DNA of 64,000 nt from Marchantia polymorpha subsp. ruderalis (lineage: Eukaryota > Streptophyta > Marchantiopsida > Marchantiales > Marchantiaceae), in NCBI GenBank assembly GCA_037833965.1, contig AP031352.1, positions 9,590,501 through 9,654,500 on the forward strand. The letters are read 5' to 3'. The notes below the pieces were generated by a model. It was not told the DNA's origin. It made no database searches and saw only the letters and a list, made by a program, of their open reading frames with translations. Positions 50,241 through 61,800 of this stretch are shown one piece after another. The position numbers and the translations under genes are program-made. The number at the start of each line of letters is the position of its first letter. Within the stretch, counting starts at the first letter, position 1.

Positions 50241-50245
50241 GCCAC
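50241..50245. repeat. Target site duplication GCCAC, right copy
   Basis: It is identical to 44860-44864 and directly abuts the CA end of the element. Confidence 0.75.
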
Positions 50246-51744
50246 AATCATCCATAGTCATGAATAAGTGACGCACGGCCATTTTTCATTTCATTTGAAT
50301 AATGTAGGAGAACAAAAAAGCTCCACCTTTTGGATAAACAAATTAAAGATGTCAAAATCTAACTAATAATGAACATTCCAAATCTATCATATCTTTACTC
50401 ATTCTTTGCAAGCTTTATAGAAATTGAGAGTGATCTTGTTAAAGAGCCTTAATACAGTCATTTTAAATATGTGAATTGAAATAAGTTTAAAAATGAGACA
50501 AGTAAAATATTGCCCAAAATGGAGACAGATTTGAAAACTTATGTTTAGAAATATGTAACATGGGGTAAAAAAGCTGATTATTTATATAAATTTCTTATTA
50601 ATACCAGTTTCCACACTTGTAATATTATATAAACATGTAAGATGGGAAGAAAGCTAATTATTTAGATAACTACTTCTTAATACCACTTTCTACACTTGTA
50701 TTATGATATAAACGTCTTTTAGTATTGTATTGTGATTGTTTCATGATACTCTTTAATAGAATTGATTCTACTTTTTGCTTACAAACTAAACAAAATGATG
50801 CATACAGAATCTAGCATTAAAAAATGGTAGCAAAAATCATCCCTTCAACCTAATTAGACACGGTTTTTGAATCATACTTACATAAAATTTCAAAATTTAT
50901 AAAAATATTCATTGCATCTTATTTTTGGATAAAATTTTAATTTTATATTAATAAAAATTAGTAAAATGAATAATATCATGTTTAAAAAATATCAATCATA
51001 TAAAATAAACTAATAAATTTAACATAAATTTCATGCATTAGAATCATAGAAATTAACAAAATTAACATGCAATAAATTCATTTAAGGTAGACGTTGAGGT
51101 TACTCTATCAAGAGATGCAGGTTATCCCAACAAACATGTGCAATTCTTAGCAAATCAATCATAACTCTCATGTATCTTTGACACATACATTCGTGATCAT
51201 CATACCAATCATACTTTCGTGACAAGAATAATTGATGATATAAACGTGATCTATCACTCACTTCTCTAGTCATAACAAAGAATGAAATACAACTAGCACA
51301 AAGATAACAACAATGACACATTTTATTTTATCATGGTTATTATATCAATACAAAATTACATGTCACATACATGTAATTTTGTATTGACATATAACATGTA
51401 TATGACATATGACATGGAAAAGTACTATTATGTGTTAAAGACTTTCATATAGAATTTTGAATTCAAAAAAAAAAACTATGTCTTTGGTCAAGTTGGTAGA
51501 ATTTTCCAGCCAGATTCTAATAGACATAGTGCAAGGAAAATGAAATCCGAGCAAAAAATTTCCAAAAAAAGTTTTAAATGTGTTTGAAACACGCCTTTAT
51601 AAAGAAAATGTCACTTGTGTAGCTTCAATCGGGTTGAAATAGATTTGAATGAAATTAAATTAAAGAAGGGAGTGAGTAGTTATTCCTCACTTAGGGTGGG
51701 TTTAGAGTTTAGTAAATTATCACTCACCCTACAAGGACGTCGGA
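50246..51744. other. AT-rich spacer
   Basis: There is no coding signal. The stretch contains the longest perfect foldback of the window at 51345-51387. Confidence 0.5.
51345..51387. repeat. Perfect 19-bp inverted repeat
   Basis: Arm 51345-51363 (TCAATACAAAATTACATGT) pairs without mismatch with 51369-51387. The loop is 5 bases. Confidence 0.9.
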
Positions 51745-51915
51745 GATGATTGGGCAAGTGTAATACTAGGTTTAAGAGAGAAGCTCAATCAAAGATAAAA
51801 ACATAAACTCTGAAAATGAAAAATACAAACAATTATTTTTCTCTCCCTTATATAGCTCTTATCAACCAATACAAGAAGATAAGATCTCATTTCCACCATC
51901 CATTTCACTCCTAGT
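51745..51915 (-). repeat. LTR-like repeat beside the Ty3/gypsy body, second copy
   Basis: This stretch is similar to 43540-43720 in the same orientation. On the minus strand it carries CTATATAAGG (about 51851-51860). Its place downstream of the minus-strand integrase fits the 3' LTR of the gypsy element. Confidence 0.55.
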
Positions 51916-52229
51916 GAATGAATGGCGTGGTATATAGATATGATGACATGATATATCTTCATATGTGATGGATACTTCAACTTGTATGACACTTCACGAA
52001 CACGTTTTAATATCACAAAAATAACAATGAATCTAGGATTAAACTTTGGTGTTTTTACAAGAGACAAATTTGTTCTAGATAGCCAAACCCTATATCTAAC
52101 CTCACAAACTAACTTCCGACGATGAGCATCAGCATGCTATTTTTGTCAATTTTGAGCAATCAACAAATTCTACTTTGCTTGGAATAGTCCTTGATGAATG
52201 TGTTCCACAAACTTGTTGACCGTGACTAC

Positions 52230-55200
52230 TTTAGTTGAAAACTACTCTCATTTTGAAAACTTCATCAAACTTGATGGAGTAATGGGATGAGCAACATACA
52301 TGAGGTAAAATGGCAACACCTTTGTGGATGTATTTATAGAATTGTTGTATGCAACTTCCGCAATAGTCAAAATAGTATTTCATTCTTCTTGATACTCTAA
52401 TGTGAATGCTCATAGCATATTCTTTATAGTTCTATTGGCTATCTGTGTTTGACCTTTATTTTGAAAATGATAAATTATTGACATTGCTAATTTGGTCGGG
52501 AAAAAACATAAAAAAAATTTCCAAAAAAAATAAGTGAAATAAGTACTCTATTAGTGATTAAGACTTTGCTTAATCCATGATTCACAAAAATAGCATCTTA
52601 GTACAATTGAGTAGATTGTGAAGCCTTTATTGTTTTTGTGGTTGGCCTGATGTGAATCATCTAGCTCAATTTGTACACAAAAACCATCACCAAATCATTT
52701 TTTAACAAAATTTTTGATAACTCACATACAAAATACAAAGTAACATGTTCCCATCGCTGTTTGGAAATAGGGCGAGGTTGTAATAAACCAGCTGGTTTTA
52801 GAATACTTGGCTTGTTTTGTTGACAAAAAACACAACTTCAAACATACGCTTTCACATCCTTCCGTAGTTTAGGTCAAAAGTAAATTTGTTGGATGCTCTA
52901 TGATTTTTTGATAAATTCATAATCTTGCGTTCTGCAAACTGCATATATTTTGTTTGTAGAACGTCAAACCTCTAAACTTCTCTGTCCTTCCAGCTTGTAA
53001 TGCCTTCATGATCTCTTCATACTCCTTTGTGGCATATGTTATCTTGCTTCACCGATCGACTTGAATCTTTAGTTCTGCAACATGATTCAAACAAGGCATA
53101 AGTGTGGAAGCATCTGCAAGTTGCTTTTGACCTCCACGTACATATTCTTCATGTTGAAGCGTTGACGTCACTCTGTATATCAAATCACTCTGTAATCGTC
53201 AATTGTTGTTTAGATAGATACTTTTGAGTTTTCAGATAAACCAAGGATTTATCATCGGTCTTCATCACAAATTCATCGAAGTAATGATTTCAATGTTTTG
53301 TTTCCAACACAATGGCTAATTCATTGCGTTCTATCTTGTGGTAATTTTGTTAAGTCGCCACCAACTTTTGAAAATAAAAAGCAATTAGATGTCATTCATA
53401 CTTCCATTCTTGTTGAAGTATGTCATCGACCGTTGTACTTGATGCGTCAATAGCCAACTTGATAGGACGGTTAGGATCATAATATTTGAGTATAGATGCA
53501 TGTAACAAAACATCTTCTAATGTTTGGAAAGCTAATTCTTGATATGTTATTCGTCTTCCATTTTTAGCTTTTCTTTACATGAAAGTTAAGGCTTGAACTA
53601 AGCGAGCAAAACTTTTCACAAATCTACGATAGAATCCAGTGAGTACTAGAAAATTTGATCCTAAGTTGTTGTTTATTTTTGAATGATATATATTTTTTCA
53701 CTCATTATTTGGATTCATGTGGCTGTAACTCTATGATCCAAGCAATCTACTTCTAATTTGCCAAATTCACATTTTGAAGCTTTGATATACAATTGACTAT
53801 CTTTCAAAACTTGAAATACTTCTTGTAAATGACGTCTATGATCAGTCAAAGTTTTGTTATACATTAATATATTATCTTAAAAAACAATAGCAGATTTATC
53901 TAAAGAAAAGCGAAAGATATCATTCATCAATGTCATGAATATAGTTGGTGTATTAGTGAGATCAAAAGTCATTACTAGATCACTTTATGGCCACTTTGAG
54001 TGAAACTCAAAGTGGCCATATCTAGTATAAAAATTAGTCTTGTGAACATTTTCAATTGCAATTTGAATTTGATTGTAGCCGCTTCTCAAATCTAGCTTGG
54101 TGAAGTACTTTGCTCCTTGAAGTTTATCAAACAAATCATCCATGCAAAATAATGGTTATTTTTTTTTCACCGTTTGCTGATTCAATACCCGAAAGTCAAT
54201 GCATAGTTTCACGGATTCATCTTTATTGATAAAGAGCAAGAGAGGTGAAACACTTTATTGAATGAATGCTTTGCTCAACATCTACCCATTCTTAGTTTTG
54301 CATTTTTCCAATTTTTTTGGAGTCAAACAATGTGGAGCTTTGCAGATTGGTGTACTTCCAAGTATCAACTTCATCTTGTAATCTACTTGTCTCTTTGATG
54401 ATAATATTGCAGGAATATCATCTGAAAAAACATCTGTATACTCCATAAAAAAATTGTTCAAGAACTCCGAGATGTAAAGTTTGTCTGTGGATCCAATAGT
54501 TCTTATAACTCCAAGAAAAAATATGTGATCTCTATATTGGTATGTTTTACTCATCACAAAAAGGAAAAAATTCATATTTTGAGATCTAATTTTATCTCCA
54601 TAGATCTTCCAATCACTACTTGTTATCATTTTTTTTCTTCAATCTACTTCAAGATTATATTGCTTTCTTCATGACATTTCAAGTATAACATCATATTGAT
54701 CTAAGCAAATTACTTTCCATTCAATACTCTCCTTGAATCTACCTATGCAAAATTATACACTTTGTGATAGTGTTTTTATCACTTCAATTTGTCAGTTTGG
54801 CAATTCAACTTTATCACTCACGTGTTTTATCAACATCAGACATAATTTCATAGCAATATTCCTTGACAAAATTTCTCTGTTGTTCGAATATCAATCAAAA
54901 TTCTCATCTTGTAACTTTTTCATCAAAGCATTTGTGACAATGAGTTGAATTTGTTTCTTTTTCTTTCCATGAGCTTCCAACCATTGTCTTCTTCCAATCT
55001 CGTCTTTTTTTGCTTTATTAGACGAGTAAGGCTGCAAGGCAAGTTTATTGGTGATGTTCATTTGCCAAAACTTCTTCCTCAATCTCTTCATATTCTATCT
55101 CCTCTATGTTGTCAAACGGTTGTTGCTGTATGGACCATCTTTCTTGTGATGTCGTTAAAATTTGGTAAAACTTGGCAATGTGATCCATTCGTCCACATGC

Positions 55201-55505
55201 ATAACATTGACGATATTCATGAACTCCCGCTCCTTCTCAAACCATTCCATTATTTGTATAACCTGGTCGCCGAATCTCACTTCCAAATCTCTTGCTGGTG
55301 TAAAACTTTCTCTACATCAAAGGTATCCCAACTCCATCGATGTAGACCAGATGATTTTTGAAAATTGTTTGCTAGTTCACCGTGTCTGACACCATAAGCA
55401 TCTAATATTTGTTCAACATTTGCGATTGCTTCGTTCATTATGGATAAATTGCTTACCATCAACTTCTTTTGAATTTGATCTTTCAAGACTCGTTTGAACA
55501 CATCT
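52230..55505 (-). pseudogene. Degraded Ty3/gypsy retrotransposon internal region (gag-pol)
   Basis: Read on the minus strand, pol and gag fragments follow in element order with many stops and frameshifts. A gag zinc-knuckle-like CYACGRMDHIAKFY lies near 55170-55212. The protease end (YDVILEMS, then LEVDxRK) is at about 54630-54720. The linker and RT start (EYTDVFSDDIPAI, CKAPHCLTPKKLEK) is at 54282-54440. RT motifs CIDFRVLNQQTVKK (54165-54235) and [16 protein letters not shown] (about 54070-54118) follow. RNase H (DASSTTVDDILQQE) is near 53410-53460. The integrase zinc end (CVFCQQNKP) and core remnants cover 52230-52890. The RT catalytic YxDD position is broken by a stop and reads Asp-Asn after it (about 53870-53890). 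No chromodomain was noticed. The element is dead and old. Confidence 0.88.
53986..54020. repeat. Perfect 16-bp foldback inside the dead reverse transcriptase
   Basis: Arm 53986-54001 (TATGGCCACTTTGAGT) pairs perfectly with 54005-54020. The loop is only GAA. The arm at 54005-54020 encodes the RT motif RYGHFEF on the minus strand, and the other arm is an inverted extra copy that interrupts the frame. Confidence 0.9.
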
Positions 55506-55518
55506 TAAGTTTCTACTT

Positions 55519-55607
55519 CACTCATATTCATATTAGAATATGAGTGTATGTAATGTACACTAAGTACACTTGCTATGTAATCTTCAAGTTAATACTTGAA
55601 GATTACA
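55519..55607. repeat. Two adjacent perfect foldbacks at the 5' side of the gypsy body
   Basis: CACTCATATTC (55519-55529) pairs with 55536-55546 across 6 bases. TGTAATCTTCAAGT (55576-55589) pairs with 55594-55607 across the loop TAAT. Confidence 0.85.
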
Positions 55608-55616
55608 AAATTCTTC

Positions 55617-55855
55617 AATGATGTGGATGCTCGCTGCCTTGGATTGTCGCGTTATGAGGTTTTGGAGTTTTGTGAGTCTGATTGTAAAAATGATCCAAAG
55701 GAGTCGAGAAGAAGAGTAGCAGGCAACGTTACTGCAACTGCTCATCACAAGAAGCTCTTTCCGCATAAACATACTTAGGGGCAATCACAACAACTTGCCC
55801 CATCATCTCTTAAGGGGAATGATAATTAGCACAAAGTGTGTGATAACTAGCCATT
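55617..55855. repeat. Inverted partial copy of the 43.9-44.1 kb LTR-like repeat
   Basis: The segment 55617-55790 matches the reverse complement of 43915-44065 (shared GATGTGGATGCTCGCTGC-like start, GAGTCGAGAAGAAGA, and AAACATACTTAGG). By contrast, 55815-55850 resembles 44078-44115 in direct orientation. The arrangement suggests a rearranged LTR at the 5' end of the minus-strand gypsy element. Confidence 0.5.
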
Positions 55856-58800
55856 CCTTTAAAGAAATGGAAAACATATATATTTATATATCCATACTTA
55901 GTAAAATTAGAAAGTAATTTCATGTGACATTTACTCTACTAAGCAATTATCTTACCTCTACTCTCCCTAATCAATCACACAACCCGGAACATGTTAGAAC
56001 CTGGAACCTGGCGCGGTAGAACTATGGTGCACAGCGAATCCTATGCTCTTGAAACTACGTTGATGAGAAAAGCTGATGAACGCTTACTGCAGTTGCAATA
56101 TGTGACACGAACGCAGTCTGGCTTCAACGTGAAGTGACGAGCTATGCTGGTCAGTCACGAGGTAGATGACCACAAACCGTTGGATTCATAATACTCTTTT
56201 CAGCATTACGTACATCTTATATTACCGGAAGCCGGCTGGAGCAATGTACAACACATACATTCAGTAGCACATAATGAGACGCAAAACACTGAAACCAAGC
56301 ACTGATGACATGCCACCAAACTCTTGAAACATGACAATTTGCGAGTCATGAGTCCATCAACATGTTCTATTGTTGGGAAGCAGTTAATCTGCACCCAAGT
56401 GCGAAATTTGTACGGTGCGTTCGCCCCCATTAAGTAGCCAGTGTCCATCACAAACTCATCGGAGTCCATTTGTCTAACAACATACAGCAGGAATGGACTC
56501 AATTAAGAAGGTTTGGCAGGTGAATATGGCACGGGGGAAAGGGAGCAGCAGATATGAGCAAACCTTGGTTGCCCGTACTTTGAAAATATCAAGGGAAACC
56601 GTGTGGAGCCCAAACTGCCCAAAAGGGGAGAGGGCGACCTTTTAAGCTGGAGGTACGTTCTGGCTCCATGTGGCAGCAGCTCTAGAACTGCAGGCAGGCA
56701 GGCAGAGAGGCAGGCGGGCAGACCTTAAGATAGAACGCGTTTCCTGCAACTATGCGCTCTTTGGCTCACCGCCGCTGCATTATGGGCATTACAATATTCG
56801 CCCAAGTGTAAAGTCCGGACTCAAAAACACATCTTTGTACTTTACTTGTCCAAACAGTCGAATCCCAGCGACAGCTCGATCGAAGGGACTTGAATATTTC
56901 TCGGTTGTCTGCTCTAATGTCAGCTTTGACCTCGATCTAAAACAAACGAAACTGGACCTATCGCCAACTAGTGGCATTCATATGAAATTTTCCCGGACAT
57001 TTTTTTATAAATCTCAAAGGATCGAACCAATGAAGTCGAGGCGTTTAATATTGAATATTCTAATTTAGAATGCGCAGTTCTTTCTCGGGTGGCGGGGGGC
57101 AAACTTTGCTCATGAAGTTGATAATGAGAAGGCCAGGAATGACGCAGGTAGAATCTGGGGTCAGGGAATGCTATTACAAGTTTCTCATGAATTACGCCAC
57201 CCAGGGTGAGGGTCCCGACGTGCGTCGTGGATAACTACTGCATGGTCAACTTTTAGAACTGCATGTCAGGTTTCGATTTTGATCAAATCGTTCTGCAAAC
57301 TTGAGGTACGTCTGCTCATATTTGAAGATTTTGGTCAGACGAGTTTGGTTATGCTTTCAGTTGACTATGGGCTGGGTTGATAAGTTTTGCTGGAGTCAGA
57401 CTTCGAGCCTATCTTTCTATGTTCAAACCTTACAAAAGTAGGGTTCTGGGTTATAGAGATGCTATGACTGACAGCAAGGATTGGAAAAAGTACGTTCTTC
57501 GGCAGTCTCTGCTTAGAGTCCCATCAGCCCATGATCCTCCCAACCATTCAGTCGACTGAAAAGGTCGAGTTCACGTGGTTCATACGAATGCTGTCAGCTC
57601 AATCCGCACGAGTCTGTTCGACTTTTTTTTTTACGCGCAACTTTCACCCGATGTAGACCCTAAACCATAGGTCAGTTGTACCAATTATTATTGGTACAAC
57701 AGCCCATACATAACCAGTGCTTATTCATCTATATTCCCAAGAAGATGTTTCATCAACTCTTACGAATCTCCACAATCAGCAATGAAATGGTATGCCAAGT
57801 GGGTGGATCGATCTGAGACCACGCAGCTAAAAGAGATTGTGCATGACCTTTTTGGAAACTCATAATAAACTTCGCTCGGATATATGCCCGAACTTAATGT
57901 ATAATACGTTACGTAGAGATTTGGTCTCTGTTGTAATACTGATGACAAGAATGAAAGAAGGGAATCTCACATCTGATCGTGCATCACGTTTCAGGGACCG
58001 AATTCATTTCATGAATGTAGTACAGTGAGATCCTGGACTCCATCTTGTTGCAAAACCTCATGATCTCTTCCATCTGAGTCGAAGTACTTATGAACAATAA
58101 AATATAATCGTTTTGTTTGCATGCGCAAGATGTGGAGACGAAAGCTATTAGTGGGTCCAAGTAACTTGAAATAAATGACACCCATGAACTGTAGGTTGCA
58201 TCTGTAGTGCTTTAAAATAAGTTCCAGTGAACTTAGTGCATCGAAAACTAGTGAACGATTCGATCCTTTATGTGAATGACTCTTAGTTGATGAAACTCTT
58301 ATGGCAAGCACATGGTGAATAACAACTCCCGCGGAGAAAATACTTCCATTGGACATAAAAAATGGATGAAGGTCCAAAAAACTCATGGGATAGACGAGAC
58401 ATTTTGCCCTCCTGTGCGGCCTACCATTTGCAACCGGACCGTATAACCAAATTGGAGTAGATGTCAGAGTGACGCAGTAAAACCTTATACTATATTACCT
58501 GTACATTTAACCCAAACAAGCAAGGTAGAAAGAAAACACTTCATTCAGGAAGACAACTTGAAGGTGTAAGTTGACGCCTGCTTTGCACTAATATTTGAAC
58601 TAGGAAGATATCAATGATGTACTGTATACCATGCCTTACACAAAAGTGATCTGAAGTCTCTCACACGTTTCAATGGCTATGCTGCGCAGAAAATGTACTG
58701 ATGCACACAAATGCAGATCGATGCAGATCCGTGATCTCGAGAAGGCTGCTTCTGTTGCATGTGAAGAGAATCGAGATCAAACGAACTTGATCACTTTTCA

Positions 58801-61800
58801 ACGAGGAGAGATAAGGTCTGCAAGTAAAGTCTGGCCAGTGGCACATGCTAACTACCAACAGAGGTCCATGCTCACGAGATTTGGGTAAAGTATTCATTTC
58901 CAAGGCTCCAGAATCTTTCTTCGCTGGACTCGGAAGAGATGGATATGCTTCAGTCTGACTGGCAGAAAATGTCACAAGATTCAGAGGCTGGTATTAAATC
59001 TCGCTACTAGGTTTAGTCAGGTTTCTATACTCGAGGAACCATTTTATGGAGTCAGGTGACTTTATTCAAGGAACCCTCTGATGGCATTTCCACATTGAAA
59101 TGCCGATTGATAGACAATAGGAAACCTAAACAACGAATCAATACTATCGTTATCTTTTACTTTAGTTCGGTCTAGTCAAATCAACTAAGAGATCGATACT
59201 TCGCAAGGCGCCATACATCTCTAGTTTCAAAGCTAATCAATTTTTTCTTTAAATTATTTCAACTCCTATATATCAATCTTGAAATAAACAAGAAAGCTTT
59301 GTTAATTATAAATCATATCTTATGTTATCAATCATTTGTTACTAGGCTTACTAAAGTTGACGCCTTAACATCTCACGGTATTGATATTAAATATTCGAAC
59401 GGAGAACCGCGACTAATATCTTGACTCTAAACTATGGAGATACACAATGCAACCAATAATACATAATACACAAACAAACAAAAGAAGTAATCTACTAAGA
59501 GACTTCATCCGAGCATATACTTGCAATTTCACTAGAATTCAAAGCACAGTAGTCTCCAAAGTAAGATTTTGTAGACGAATCACTTGGTTTAGGCACTATG
59601 AAATTTACAATTGCATCAAAATCTACCAAGTGAAAAACATGTAAAAAATTACTTCAAAGATCATAAGTGAGATATCTTTGATGAAAAGAACCAGATCAAA
59701 CTATGGAAGGTTGATGAAAAGCTAAGGATCAACACTATACATTAACTAATGTTACAGAATGAAAATTTTCTTATTTTTTCATGGGTCAAAAGTTTGATTT
59801 TTTTTTTATCATCATCACAATTGTATGCAATTAAGTACTACATTTTCTTACAATGCTTTTGTTTTCACCTCTACAGCCGCGATATAACAGGCCTATGTGA
59901 ATGAATGAAATGCATTATTTCAAATATGAAATTTTAAGTTATTTAGGCTAGTGAAAATTTTTAGGATTGATTCTTTATGTTTTGATAATTTCTGTAAAAT
60001 AAATCTGCTGAAACATATTTGATCAAACATGCATCCATTTTACAACAAAAAAAAATCAAGGTCTCTTGAAATTGTTTAGTTACATAAACCAAACATCTCT
60101 TAGATACACTTCAGTGCGATTTAAAGCACATGAACTTTTACTTCATTTTAAGCTTTGCTCATTGTTTTTATAACAAATGCCAAATGTTGATTGTTGCAGA
60201 GTTCAAAAACCAAAATATATATATCAAAATACGCTTTTATAGTATGTTTTGAACATCATCTTATGTTAAAAGCTTAAGCTAATCGTTGCAGATTCTTCAG
60301 AATATAAATTTATGTTAATTTTGCTTAGAAATTACTTTTTAAACATCATATCTTTCTAAGCATTTTTTGAAATATCATCTGATGTTGATATAGAGAAATG
60401 CCTCCTTGCATTTCAATTGTTTATAATTTTAAACTTGTATTTCAAATCAGTTGTATAAATTATTTTTTTTAAATGAGCACCTAAAGTATCTTCTTGGCTA
60501 AAATTAAATCTTTCATTCTAAATTTATTTTCAATCGATAATTAAGCTTGACTATTTGATATTCAATAATACCGTAATTTTAATAACTTTCATCATTTCAC
60601 AATATATATGTTATTGTAAAGGTTGCATTTAACTAATCTAAACATATTTTCTAGTAATGACTTAATTAGATAATGTTAATTTTTTAATATAAAAAGAAGA
60701 TAAAAAAAATAACAGCCTCAGATTTTTTATTATTTTTGAATTTCCATTGAAAAATGTAGATTATAAAAGAAAATTCGACATTATTATTGATCACTAAATA
60801 CAGATTTCGAATATAATATTATATTATCGGTAAAATAAAGATTGAAAATTTTAAGTCTTTTTTCAATTTGGATTGTTTTTCACAATTTTCTTAAATCTTG
60901 TAGGTTCTTTTATCCTAAAGATGAACCACATATACATACATCCTTCAAGAACTTTATGTGGAAACTTTTATAAGTATGTCATTTCAACATTTTCAACCCT
61001 AATTTTAGAGAATCCAAAAATTGAGTTTTCTAGTTCAATATCTTCCTATCAATTCATAATACTTAATTTTTTACTTATGTCATCAATTTAAGAATCCAAG
61101 ATATATCTTTTTAAATTTGGAAAATGAAAATATAATCAATCTATATATTTATATATACATAATTTAAATGTGGCCGTAAATATTAAGTAATATTACTTAA
61201 TTTGACTTAATTTGACTTAATTACTTCAATATTTGACTTAATTAAGTACTTGCATTTGAAGGTAATCAAATAAGATTTTCATTCATAGTTTTATGTAAAT
61301 TTTAATAAAATCAATGGCACTTCATATATAATTTTTATGCAACGCTGGAAATTTTCTGATCAAACTAAACTCAGAACTTAGTTAATATGAGAAAATATTA
61401 CCATATATTTCATGATATCTAGTCATATATTAAAGAAACTAATGACATCAGATCTCATGAAACAATTTCAAACATCAAGAACTTAAAATAGAAAATCTGT
61501 TACTAGTTTATTTAATTTTTAATCTGATCATGAACTTGGATTTTCATAGGATAAAATATTCAAATGCATTCATCAAAAAAATACTCAGTTTTTAAATGTA
61601 TTTTGAAACATATCATCATTTGATCTTCATATTGCAAATATATTCACTTTCTACGGGGTTAAATTGGCTTGCAAATCCGAAAATAATTAATTGTGAAAAA
61701 TATAATTCATTTCCAACTCAAATGTGACAAAATTCAGATTTTGAAATGAATGTAATTTAAAAGAAAAATAAAAAAATTTTAAATGTAATTTTGACCTTGT

